Below are positions 17,997-26,388 of a stretch of 64,000 bases of DNA, piece by piece. Numbering within the stretch: the first letter of the stretch is position 1; every line of letters starts with the position of its first letter. A program made the position numbers and the translations under genes. The notes beneath the pieces are model-generated. The model was not told the origin of the DNA. It made no database searches and saw nothing but the letters and a program-made list of their open reading frames with translations. Source of the stretch: Qipengyuania sp. ABI-127-1 (GTDB lineage: Bacteria; Pseudomonadota; Alphaproteobacteria; Sphingomonadales; Sphingomonadaceae); assembly GCA_022953095.1 (NCBI GenBank), contig JALJCR010000002.1:1-64000 (forward strand), read 5' to 3'.

Positions 17997-18707
17997 ATGC
18001 CGACGTCACAAGGACCCGCCACCCTCGTTATTACAGGTGCCAGCAGAGGCATCGGCCTCGAAACCGCGCGGCTCTTCGCGGAGCATGGCTATCGTATCGT
18101 CAACATATCCCGCAGTCCGATATCGGTCGAAGGGGCGGTGGACATCACTGCGGATCTGGCCAGCCCGGACTGGGCCGAGCGGATCAAGGACGAGCTCGAT
18201 GCTGCGCTGGCTGGATCGGGCGAGATCAGCCTGATCCACAACTCGGCCATTCAGCTGCCCGGCGCTATCGACCAGGTCGATGCGGGCGATTTCCGAAAGA
18301 CGCTCGAACTGGCGGTTGTGGCCCCATCGATCCTCAATCGGTTGGTGCTGCCCCACCAGTCGGCCGGATCGTCGATCATCTATGTCGGATCCACGCTGAG
18401 CCAGCGTGCCAGCAAAGGGCTGGCAGCCTATGTGGCGAGCAAACATGCGGTCGTGGGTTTGATGCGAAGCACGGCGCAGGACCTTGGCGGGTCGGGCATC
18501 CATACGGCCTGCGTGTGTCCCGGTTTCACCAACACCGAAATGCTGCGGGAATATGGCGGAGAGGCGACCGAATACCTCAAGTCGCTGGTGCACGAAAAAC
18601 GGCTTATCGATCCAGTCGAGATCGCGCGCGTGCTGCTTTTTGCGGTGCGGAATCCCGTAGTGAACGGGTCGGTCCTGCAGGCCGAACTGTGCTTCGTCCA
18701 ACCGTGA
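17997..18707 (+). CDS. Short-chain dehydrogenase/reductase
   Basis: A 236-residue SDR with TGASRGIGLE near residue 14, catalytic YVASK, and the proline-glycine motif CPGFTNTEM. The usual NNAG reads HNSA (LIHNSAIQ), a modest departure. The gene lies 3 bp after the VOC gene and is the last of the plus-strand operon that began at 6345. The hydroxyl group it acts on is unknown; steroid or acyl-CoA substrates are both plausible. Confidence 0.85.
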   Translation: MPTSQGPATLVITGASRGIGLETARLFAEHGYRIVNISRSPISVEGAVDITADLASPDWAERIKDELDAALAGSGEISLIHNSAIQLPGAIDQVDAGDFRKTLELAVVAPSILNRLVLPHQSAGSSIIYVGSTLSQRASKGLAAYVASKHAVVGLMRSTAQDLGGSGIHTACVCPGFTNTEMLREYGGEATEYLKSLVHEKRLIDPVEIARVLLFAVRNPVVNGSVLQAELCFVQP

Positions 18708-18738
18708 AGCGGCCCGAAAATCCATAAAGCGAGTTCAA

Positions 18739-18774
18739 TGTGAGCAAATTTTCAGTTTTTCTGATATTCTCACA
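18739..18774. promoter_or_regulatory. Inverted repeat, possible TetR operator
   Basis: TGTGAG at 18739-18744 is mirrored by CTCACA at 18769-18774, with a nested TCAG-TTTTT-CTGA in the centre. The AT-rich 36-bp element stands out in GC-rich surroundings and lies about 110 bp before the TetR start. It could be the autoregulatory operator or a terminator for the upstream operon; the central T run fits either. Confidence 0.45.
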
Positions 18775-18886
18775 GGCCCAACGCGGAATTGTGCTGAGCG
18801 CGTCGCGATAAGCGTCGCCAGGGCGGCAGCAGCGCATTTCGGTGCGCTCGCGATAATGGCGGTCGATAAGAACGGGAGACGGAGAT

Positions 18887-19507
18887 ATGACGGTATTGGA
18901 TGCTCAGCTTGCACCGCGAAAGGTACCCAAGCAGCAGCGCGCCCAGTTCACGGTGGATTGCATTCTGAGAGCCGCCGAGTCGATCATCATGAAAAGCGGC
19001 TATGATGCCGCCAACACCAACCACATTGCCGAAGTGGCGGGCGTCAGCATCGGTTCGCTCTACCAGTATTTTTCCAGCAAGGAAGCCATCGCCGCAGCAC
19101 TGGTCGAAAACGCGGTCATCAATGCCTCCGAGGTCCTGCGCGATTGCCTGATCGAAAACATGGCCAAGCCGCTCGAAGACTCGGCGCAGGCCATCATCGG
19201 GACGATCCTAAAAACCCGGAAACAATACAGCTTCATCTTCCTGCGCCTGCCCCGTGAAGTCCCCAAGCTGGGCAGGCTGTCGCGCACGGTTACGACAGAG
19301 AAGTTCCTCTATCATACGATCCGGGCCTATTATCAGCAGCATCGCTCGGAGATAAAAGTCGACGATCTCGAAGTGGCGATGTTCGTATCGGAACACATTA
19401 TCGTCGGCAGTATCGACGCCTATCTGGAAAACAATTCTCCAGCGATCACCGACGAACAGCTCGTCCAGCAGCTCTCCGACGCGTTCGTCAAATATCTCAC
19501 CAAATAG
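18887..19507 (+). CDS. TetR/AcrR family transcriptional regulator
   Basis: A 206-residue regulator. The N-terminal helix-turn-helix spans about residues 22-70 (ILRAAESIIMKSGYDAAN, then IAEVAGVSIGSLYQYFSSKEAI), the diagnostic TetR signature. The C-terminal helical ligand domain is not specific. It lies between the long catabolic operon and the next acyl-CoA dehydrogenase gene, which it precedes by 18 bp and probably shares a transcript with. It is the only regulator in the first 34 kb, so it is the best candidate for controlling the cluster, with a CoA ester or steroid as inducer. Confidence 0.92.
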   Translation: MTVLDAQLAPRKVPKQQRAQFTVDCILRAAESIIMKSGYDAANTNHIAEVAGVSIGSLYQYFSSKEAIAAALVENAVINASEVLRDCLIENMAKPLEDSAQAIIGTILKTRKQYSFIFLRLPREVPKLGRLSRTVTTEKFLYHTIRAYYQQHRSEIKVDDLEVAMFVSEHIIVGSIDAYLENNSPAITDEQLVQQLSDAFVKYLTK

Positions 19508-19525
19508 TCTGCACGGGAACCCGCC

Positions 19526-20716
19526 ATGAATTTCGATTTCGATGCCGATCAGGTAGCGTTCGTCGCGCGTGTTCGGGAATTTCTCGCCGAGGTGCGGGAA
19601 TGGCCGGACGCGGACGACATCATGTGCCCGGAACGCGAATCGGATTCCATTCTGGCGGATACACCGGCGCGCAGGGCCTTCAACAAGGAACTGGCGCGCA
19701 GGGGGTACCTCGGCATGTCCTGGCCAAAGGAATATGGCGGGCAGGAAAAGCCGGGCATCTACGAATATCTCCTCAACGAGGAGCTTTCGCGCGTCGGTGC
19801 TCCCCTGATCGGGAAGGGGGTCGGATGTGTGGGGCAGACGCTCATTCGGCACGGGTCCGACAGGTTGAAGGCCGAATTCCTGCCGAAGATCCTATCGGCC
19901 GATGTCGAGTTTGCTCTCGGCTATTCGGAACCCCATGCCGGATCGGATCTGGCATCCCTGCGGCTGCGCGCGGAACGCGTCGAAGGCGGCTGGATGCTCA
20001 ACGGTCAGAAGATGTTCACCACCTCGGCCCATTTCGCGGACTGGTACTGGCTCGCCGCGCGGACCGATTTCGACGCGCCGAAGCACAAGGGCATCAGCCT
20101 GTTTCTTCTCCCGATGGATCAGGAAGGGATCACGATCCAGCCGATCGAAACAATGGGCGAGCATGTCACCAACGCGGTATTTCTCGACAACATCTTCGTC
20201 CCGGAAGACTATCTGGTCGGCGAGTTGAACCGGGGGTGGACCTATATTTGCGAGGCGCTCGATTACGAGCGTTTCACATTCTATACCTACAGCCCCCTAG
20301 AGGAAAAGCTCAAGGTACTCAAAGGGTTGCTCGGCGAAACCAAGCGCAATGGCGAGCGCCTGGACACGTCCACAGAGGTCCGGCACGGCCTCGCACGGCT
20401 TACGGCTGACGTCCAGATGGCCAAGATGCTGCAGCGCCGCGTGATCTACGCCTCCTCGCAGGGCCGCGTCCCCACGATCGAGGCCGCCATGTGCAAGCTC
20501 TACAGCACAGCACTCCACCAGCGGCTGGCAGACTTCGCGATCGATACGCTTGGCGCCGACGGCTTGCTGCACAAGGTGGATGCCGATGCTCCGGCTGGCG
20601 GGAAATGGGAATGGTCCTATCGCGCCACTGCACTCGATACGATCGGTGCGGGCACATCGGAAGTGCAGAAGAACATCATCGCAAGGCGCGAGCTCGGCCT
20701 GCCGCTGGAGTTCTGA
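19526..20716 (+). CDS. Acyl-CoA dehydrogenase (steroid FadE type)
   Basis: A 396-residue acyl-CoA dehydrogenase. It shows YSEPHAGSDLASLRLRA in the middle domain, GQKMFTTSAHFADWYWLAART and the C-terminal AGTSEVQKNIIARRELGLP. This layout is that of large-substrate FadE proteins. The catalytic position of the YEGT motif is not Glu. The stop codon directly abuts that of the convergent CoA-transferase gene (20716/20717). Likely role: dehydrogenation of a steroid-derived acyl-CoA. Confidence 0.9.
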   Translation: MNFDFDADQVAFVARVREFLAEVREWPDADDIMCPERESDSILADTPARRAFNKELARRGYLGMSWPKEYGGQEKPGIYEYLLNEELSRVGAPLIGKGVGCVGQTLIRHGSDRLKAEFLPKILSADVEFALGYSEPHAGSDLASLRLRAERVEGGWMLNGQKMFTTSAHFADWYWLAARTDFDAPKHKGISLFLLPMDQEGITIQPIETMGEHVTNAVFLDNIFVPEDYLVGELNRGWTYICEALDYERFTFYTYSPLEEKLKVLKGLLGETKRNGERLDTSTEVRHGLARLTADVQMAKMLQRRVIYASSQGRVPTIEAAMCKLYSTALHQRLADFAIDTLGADGLLHKVDADAPAGGKWEWSYRATALDTIGAGTSEVQKNIIARRELGLPLEF

Positions 20717-21940
20717 TCAGGGGCCCGCTGCGATAAGCGAGGCTCTGAAGTCGGGGTGCGCGATCGCCGCGAGCTCGGCAGCCCTCTCGCTCGCTGTCTT
20801 TGCGCGCAAGTCGGCGATCCCGTATTCCGTGACCACGAAATCCACATCGGTTCGCGCGATGGTGACCGGCGATGTCGAGGCCAGCGAAGGCACGATCCGC
20901 GATCGTTTGCCGCGTGAAGCCGTCGAGGGAAGGGCAATGATCGAACATCCTCCCGAGGATTGATGACCGGCCCGGCAGAATTCGGGAAGTCCGCCCGACG
21001 CGCTTATCGGCTTCGCTCCGAAACCCTCGGAGTTGACTTGCCCCATCAGGTCCACCTGCAGCGCCGAATTCACGGCCACGAATTTCTCGATCCGCGACAA
21101 TACGGACGCGCTATGGGTATGTCGCACCGGTCTGAGCAGGAAGTCTTCCCGCCCATCCAGCCAGCGATAGAACGCGTGCGATCCGGCGATGGTCGCACAC
21201 ACGATCGGGAATTCCCTGTCGATCGAGTCTGCTTCGACGAGCCCGCGGATGGACTCCGTTACGATGCCGGAATGGACTCGAAGCCGCTTCTTCGATCTCA
21301 AATGATCGAGAAAAAGGCTCGGGACCTTGCCAATGCCGCATTGGACCGCCGCGCCATCATCGACGAGTCTGACCACGTTTCGTGCGATTTCGTCACCGAT
21401 ATCGTCGGGGCCGGTACCGCCCGATGCCAGCGCCAGCGGCGCTGTTTCGTCATTGAAAATTGCTGAGAATTCGTCGCGGTGAATGAGGTCGCCATTGATC
21501 AGGCGAGGGAGGGCCGGGTTGGCAAGCGCGACGACCCGCCCGGATGTCTCGAGCGCATCCCGCACGAACTCGGCGGACAGGCCGCAACCGACATAGCCGC
21601 GTGCGTCGGGAATGGTGGTCGGAACGAAGGTGATGTCCGGTGCGAAGTGCGCAAGCTCCCGGCCGATGCCGGAATATGTCGCGATGATCTGACGATAGGC
21701 CGGGAGTTCCGATGCAGGGAAAAAGCCTGCACTTTCCATCGCACCGGTCAGGACGGGATGGGCGAAATCGTTGAGGCCCGCGACGAAGCTTGTCAGCACC
21801 GACAGATGAGCAAGGCTGTCTTCATGTCCCTCGATCCGGTTGCGCAGCGCGAGCGGTTCGCCGGTGGTGCCTGGAAGGAACAGGCGCGTACTTTCGCGCA
21901 GCAGATCGGCCAGCGCGGCAGCCGTCAGGTTCTCGATCAA
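20717..21940 (-). CDS. Acetyl-CoA hydrolase/CoA-transferase family protein
   Basis: About 407 residues. The C-terminus carries the family signature YGIADLRAKTASERAAEL followed by IAHPDFRASL, and the middle GGLPEFCRAGHQSSGG region also fits. Such enzymes move CoA between acids or hydrolyse acyl-CoA. No ATG begins the family domain; a TTG at 21940 is the best start, overlapping the end of the P450 gene, so the first residues are uncertain. Upstream in-frame codons fall within the P450 gene. It is the distal gene of the minus-strand P450 operon. Confidence 0.8.
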   Translation of the reverse strand: MIENLTAAALADLLRESTRLFLPGTTGEPLALRNRIEGHEDSLAHLSVLTSFVAGLNDFAHPVLTGAMESAGFFPASELPAYRQIIATYSGIGRELAHFAPDITFVPTTIPDARGYVGCGLSAEFVRDALETSGRVVALANPALPRLINGDLIHRDEFSAIFNDETAPLALASGGTGPDDIGDEIARNVVRLVDDGAAVQCGIGKVPSLFLDHLRSKKRLRVHSGIVTESIRGLVEADSIDREFPIVCATIAGSHAFYRWLDGREDFLLRPVRHTHSASVLSRIEKFVAVNSALQVDLMGQVNSEGFGAKPISASGGLPEFCRAGHQSSGGCSIIALPSTASRGKRSRIVPSLASTSPVTIARTDVDFVVTEYGIADLRAKTASERAAELAAIAHPDFRASLIAAGP

Positions 21941-21944
21941 GATT

Positions 21945-23135
21945 TCAGCTCGCGTGCGGTTTGAACGAGATCGGTAACTGGCAGAAGCCCTGAAGGAATT
22001 CTCCGCGAATCCGTTCGCAGCGATCGTGCCTAACTTCGAAATCGCCGACAGAAGCCAGAATTTCCTGGAGCAGGACCTGCCCTTCGAGCCGGGCGAGATG
22101 CTGGCCGAGGCAGAAGTGCAGGCCCGTGCCGAATGAAAGATTGCGGCGCTGGCGGCGGGTGATGTCGAAGCGGTCGGGCTTGTCGAACTCGCGCTCGTCG
22201 CGGCACGCTGCGGCGTAGAGGAACAGAACAGACTGCCCCGGTCGCATGGTCTCGCCATGAAGTTCGACCTCCTGGCAAACCCTGCGGCCGAGCATGTTTG
22301 TCGGCTGATCGAAGCGGGCCGCCTCTTCGAAAGCGGCGGCGCAAAGCGTCGGGTCGTCCCTGACCATGCCGAGCTGGTCCGGGTTCGCGGCGAGATTGTA
22401 GATCGTGCATGCCGTGGTCAGGGGGAGCGTGTCGGAGCCTGTGATGACCATGGCGAAGATGCTGAAGAAAATCTGCTCGTCGGTCAGCCGGTTGCCGTCG
22501 ACGTCGGCATTGAGCCAGGTGACAATATGGCTGTGTTCGGCAGGCGGGTTCTGGCGGTACTTCTCGATCAGCCCCATAATGTATTCGCGCGCCTCGGCAA
22601 AGGCTTGGGCACCTTCGGGCGTCGTACCGCGCACACCGGGCTCGCGCAGGTAGAACCGGTCGATATAGCCGCGGATGCGCAGGGCTTCCTCGTATTCCAG
22701 ACCGATGAACGCGGCGATCAGTTGGAGCGCCGTCCGGCTGGCTAGCCGGTAGACATCGATCTCCCCCGTCGACAGCATGGGCGCTATTTCAGTGCGGACC
22801 ACACCGCGGACATGGTCTTCGATCAGTGCGATCTTGTCCTTCAGGTAGGACCGCCCGATGAGCCCCCGGGTACGGCCATGCGCAGGAGGGTCCATGAACA
22901 GGAACACCTCTGGCTGCGGCGCTTCGGACAGGAACAGCGCATCGGGGGATGTGCCGTGTGTGGCCGTGTAGGCCTTGCGGTCCATGCTCGCCTTCCAGAT
23001 GTCTTCGAAGCGGGTCAGCGCCCAGCAGTCGAGGTCCTCGATGTAATAGGCAGGCGCCTCATCCTGCATCCGCTTGTAGGTGTCCCACGGATGGGACCAC
23101 AGGCTTTCGTCATAGGGCGAGTAGCGGATGGACAT
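21945..23135 (-). CDS. Cytochrome P450 (EdcA/OecB-like, candidate estrone 4-hydroxylase)
   Basis: A 396-residue soluble bacterial P450. The heme loop is FGTGLHFCLGQHLAR with the Cys ligand near residue 342. The I-helix keeps the acid-alcohol pair (ITGSDT), and the K-helix ExxR is EEAAR. A ribosome binding site AAAGGAC precedes the ATG. Clustering with an extradiol dioxygenase and an indolepyruvate-type oxidoreductase is the estrogen-cluster arrangement, where the P450 hydroxylates C4 of estrone. Ferredoxin and ferredoxin reductase partners are not in the window. The family call is secure; the substrate is inferred. Confidence 0.93.
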   Translation of the reverse strand: MSIRYSPYDESLWSHPWDTYKRMQDEAPAYYIEDLDCWALTRFEDIWKASMDRKAYTATHGTSPDALFLSEAPQPEVFLFMDPPAHGRTRGLIGRSYLKDKIALIEDHVRGVVRTEIAPMLSTGEIDVYRLASRTALQLIAAFIGLEYEEALRIRGYIDRFYLREPGVRGTTPEGAQAFAEAREYIMGLIEKYRQNPPAEHSHIVTWLNADVDGNRLTDEQIFFSIFAMVITGSDTLPLTTACTIYNLAANPDQLGMVRDDPTLCAAAFEEAARFDQPTNMLGRRVCQEVELHGETMRPGQSVLFLYAAACRDEREFDKPDRFDITRRQRRNLSFGTGLHFCLGQHLARLEGQVLLQEILASVGDFEVRHDRCERIRGEFLQGFCQLPISFKPHAS

Positions 23136-23261
23136 CGGACAGTCCTTTCATCGTGTCTTGGTGGAAATCGCACCGGCTGCATCGGTGTGAGCCAGAGCGC
23201 GGCATTGCTGCGCGATTGGTCCGCGCCAGTTGGTCAGCGCGGCAATGGCGGGCAAAGGGGC

Positions 23262-24290
23262 TCATGAACCCGCGCCCGCGCGTTCGGCCGCCAGGATCGC
23301 ATCGTGTCTTGCGGTCAGAAAATGCCAGAGCGGTTTGGGTCTGTTGCTCAAGACGGCTCTTGCCATCTCGCGCGCCCAATACCCCTCGTTCCCGAAGTCG
23401 CGCCTCCATTCCTGCGCCCTGAGCGAGAATTGATGCAGGTCGTATTCGCGCGTAAAGCCTATGGCGCCGTGCACCTGATGGGCGATGTCGAAGACCCTAT
23501 CCGCGGCCTTGCCGACACGCCATTTCGCCGCCGCGATCTCGAATGCTGCGTTACCCAAGGTCATTGCCTGGCAGGCGCTGGCGGCCGCACAGGATGCTGC
23601 GGCGCTTTCTTCCACTGCAAGCGCGAGCTGGTGCTGGATGGCCTGGAAGGAGGACAGCGACCTGCCGAACTGCTGGCGGTCGCGGGTATACTCGATGGCG
23701 AGGGCTACCATGGCCTCGATTGCACCTGCCATCTGGCACGCGCGCATCAACGCCGCTTGGTGCGCATGATCCTGCGGCCCGCCGTCCAGTGGGCCTTCCG
23801 CGATGAGCGCAGCGCCGAGGTCTTTCGAGATCAGTTCTGCCCTTGAAGGTCGCGTGCCATTGCTGGTGAAACCGAACTCTTCCAGATCGACCAGTCGCCA
23901 GCTCTTGTCTCCAAGAGCCAGGACCCAATCCAGTTTTCCGGCCGCCAGCATCCGTTCGAGCCCCGCCGGACCTGCGGGATTGACCGAATGGAGAAGAAAA
24001 CCGCCCATGCCCTCGGGAGATTTGAGCGAGAGCCCAACGAGCCATGAACGGGCGAGTATCGTCTCGCTCACGGGGATTTCGAGCCGGTGGATCGCGCTGG
24101 CCTTGAATACCGTCCCCGCATCCTCCCAGTCGCCACCAAAGCCCTCTGCTTCTTGTGATTGCAGAAGGCCGGGCAGACCCAGCTCTTCGATCGCGTGCCA
24201 GCTTGCGCGAGGGTCGGCGTTTCGATCCGCCGCCAGATCGGCGAAAAGGCGCTCGACCGTCTCCTTGAGAATGGACCGATGTTCGTTCAT
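23262..24290 (-). CDS. Acyl-CoA dehydrogenase, short subunit of a probable heteromer
   Basis: A 342-residue acyl-CoA dehydrogenase family protein with a shortened middle domain. The C-terminal domain is clear: RQQFGRSLSSFQAIQHQLA, then HQVHGAIGFTREYDLHQ. At the usual catalytic position it reads FGNEGY. Steroid-degrading bacteria use alpha2beta2 dehydrogenases made of two adjacent, unequal genes (FadE28/FadE29 type). This gene and its 382-residue neighbour overlap by ATGA (24287-24290), which fits that pattern. Confidence 0.87.
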   Translation of the reverse strand: MNEHRSILKETVERLFADLAADRNADPRASWHAIEELGLPGLLQSQEAEGFGGDWEDAGTVFKASAIHRLEIPVSETILARSWLVGLSLKSPEGMGGFLLHSVNPAGPAGLERMLAAGKLDWVLALGDKSWRLVDLEEFGFTSNGTRPSRAELISKDLGAALIAEGPLDGGPQDHAHQAALMRACQMAGAIEAMVALAIEYTRDRQQFGRSLSSFQAIQHQLALAVEESAAASCAAASACQAMTLGNAAFEIAAAKWRVGKAADRVFDIAHQVHGAIGFTREYDLHQFSLRAQEWRRDFGNEGYWAREMARAVLSNRPKPLWHFLTARHDAILAAERAGAGS

Positions 24291-25435
24291 CGCAGGCCGA
24301 GCTCCCGGGCAATGATTCCGCGCAGGATTTCTCGCGTTCCCCCTCTGAGGGAAAAGCAGGGCGAGTTTGCGACGAGATAGGTCAGGACAGGTTCGATCGC
24401 GGATCCTGCATCGCTGAAAGACGATGCGGTGAATGCTCCCGAGAGGTCGCGCGCGATCGACTGCTCGTAGCGTGCGCCCAGGTCTTTGACGATGGCGGCT
24501 TCGAGCATCGGCGCCTCACCGCGTTCCAACCGCGAGGCGACGGAAAGCGACATCTGCCTCAAAACCCACAGCTCTGCGGCCCATTCGCCCAGAAGTGCGA
24601 GCATCGCATCGTTCGGTTGCTCGTTCAGTGTTTCGCAGACCGCTTCGAGCAGCACATGGCTGCTGAGAAACCGTTCCGGACCGCTTCGTTCGAGCGCCAG
24701 TTCGGCGGTGACTTGAGCCCAGCCTTGGCCTTCCTCGCCAAGCAGCATGCGGTCGGGCACGAAAACACTGTCGAAGAAAACCTCGCAGAAATGCGCCGCC
24801 CCGGTCTGATCCTCGATCGGCCGGATGGTCACGCCCTCGCTCGACAGATCGACCACGAGCTGGCTGAGCCCGTCCCGCGACGATCGCGCGTCTTGCTGGG
24901 TGGTACGGACGAGGGCGATCATGAATTGGGACTTGTCGGCAAAAGTGGTCCAGATCTTGGAGCCGCTGATGGACCAGCCGCCGTCCACCCTCTGCGCGCG
25001 GGTCCTGAGCGATGCCAGATCGGAACCCGAGTTAGGCTCGCTCATCCCGATGCAGAAGAAGAGTTTGCCCGTCGCGATCTGCGGTACCAATTCGCGCTTC
25101 AGATCGTCGCTGCCGAATTTGAGGATCAGCGTGCCGCTCTGGCGGTCGGCGATCCAATGTGCGGCGACGGGGGCGCCCGCGGCAAGCATTTCCTCAACAA
25201 CGGTATAGCGGTCCAGTTGGCTTGCCGCCTGTCCGCCGAAAGTCGTTGGCCAAGTCATGCCGATCCAGCCCCGTGCGCCCATCGCGGCGCTCAACCCGTC
25301 ATCCCAGCCAGACCAGCTTTGCGCACGCACTTCGGCCGGCAAGTGGGCAACCTTCTCGTCGAGGAATGCGCGGACGTCGGCGCGCAGGGCGCTCATGTCG
25401 GTCGCTGCCCTGATCGGTTCGAAGTGAACATTCAT
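24287..25435 (-). CDS. Acyl-CoA dehydrogenase, large subunit of a probable heteromer
   Basis: A 382-residue acyl-CoA dehydrogenase. It has the FAD/substrate motif GMSEPNSGSDLASLRTRA, then SGSKIWTTFADKSQF and the C-terminal RGGTREILRGIIARELGLR. It pairs with the 342-residue protein encoded immediately downstream with an ATGA overlap, likely as an alpha2beta2 enzyme acting on a bulky acyl-CoA. Confidence 0.9.
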   Translation of the reverse strand: MNVHFEPIRAATDMSALRADVRAFLDEKVAHLPAEVRAQSWSGWDDGLSAAMGARGWIGMTWPTTFGGQAASQLDRYTVVEEMLAAGAPVAAHWIADRQSGTLILKFGSDDLKRELVPQIATGKLFFCIGMSEPNSGSDLASLRTRAQRVDGGWSISGSKIWTTFADKSQFMIALVRTTQQDARSSRDGLSQLVVDLSSEGVTIRPIEDQTGAAHFCEVFFDSVFVPDRMLLGEEGQGWAQVTAELALERSGPERFLSSHVLLEAVCETLNEQPNDAMLALLGEWAAELWVLRQMSLSVASRLERGEAPMLEAAIVKDLGARYEQSIARDLSGAFTASSFSDAGSAIEPVLTYLVANSPCFSLRGGTREILRGIIARELGLR

Positions 25436-25587
25436 CGGCTGAACAGGCCCCGCATATACGTGGCTGACGTGCTTCCTGCCTGCCGGATCAGTGAGTTAGT
25501 GGACATGCCCGTCTGCGTAGCCGTGGCACCAGTCACCAACATCTCGCATTCGGCTCACTTGTCGCGGCAAGCGGCCCGTACCCGCGA

Positions 25588-26361
25588 TCAGGTGGCGATG
25601 TGAAAGCCGCCATCGACTGAAAGATGCTGCCCGGTCACATAGCTCGCGGCATCTGTCAGGAAGAACCAGGTTGCCGGCGATACTTCCTCGGGATCGGCGA
25701 AGCGACCCAGCGGTATCTGCGCCAGATAGCGTTCGCGGAAGCGCTCGTTGCGGATCGTTTCGGTCATCGGCGTTTCGACCACGCCGTAGCAAATACTGTT
25801 CACGGTGATTCCGTGACGCGCCCATTCACGTGCCGCGCTCATCGTCAGGCCCAGCACGCCTGATTTCGCTGCCCCGTAATTGATCTGACCGATAGTGCCG
25901 CGGCGCCCGGCGTCGGAGGAAATGTTGACGATCCGTCCGGGCGATTGCACGCCGCGCTGCGCCTTCTCGATCAGCGCCCGGCCCACGGCGCGAAGGCACA
26001 GGAATGCGCCTGTCAGGTTGACGTCGATCACTTTCTGCCAGGTTTCCAGCGACATTTCATGCGCCAGAGCCGCGCGGACCACGCCGGCATTGTTGATGAG
26101 CCCGTCGAGATCCCCGAACCGGTCGATCGTCCCGGCGACCAGTTCGTCGACTTCCGATTCGACAGCCACATTGCTCGCAAAGCAGGCGAGGTTGGGGCTG
26201 TCGATTTCGTCGCGCGCCTGCTCGAGTGCTTCGGCATTTATGTCTACCAACGCGATGTTGGCCCCCCGCGCGAGGCCGAATTCGGCAAGGGCACGGCCCA
26301 CACCCTGGGCGCCGCCGGTTACGATAATCGTACGGCCTTCGAGGCCGAAAGCGTCGGTCAT
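25588..26361 (-). CDS. Short-chain dehydrogenase/reductase (3-oxoacyl-ACP reductase-like)
   Basis: A 257-residue classical SDR: TGGAQGVGRA near residue 15, NNAGVVRA, catalytic Ser in VNISSDAG and YGAAK, and the C-terminal SYVTGQHLSVDGGFH typical of FabG-like enzymes. Asp after beta-2 (ALVDIN) suggests NAD(H). It lies 27 bp after the thiolase gene in the same minus-strand operon. It may oxidise a 3-hydroxyacyl-CoA before thiolysis, or C17-hydroxysteroid; the sequence does not decide. Confidence 0.88.
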   Translation of the reverse strand: MTDAFGLEGRTIIVTGGAQGVGRALAEFGLARGANIALVDINAEALEQARDEIDSPNLACFASNVAVESEVDELVAGTIDRFGDLDGLINNAGVVRAALAHEMSLETWQKVIDVNLTGAFLCLRAVGRALIEKAQRGVQSPGRIVNISSDAGRRGTIGQINYGAAKSGVLGLTMSAAREWARHGITVNSICYGVVETPMTETIRNERFRERYLAQIPLGRFADPEEVSPATWFFLTDAASYVTGQHLSVDGGFHIAT

Positions 26362-26388
26362 AGTTCTTCTCCGGATAGGGGGTGACAG

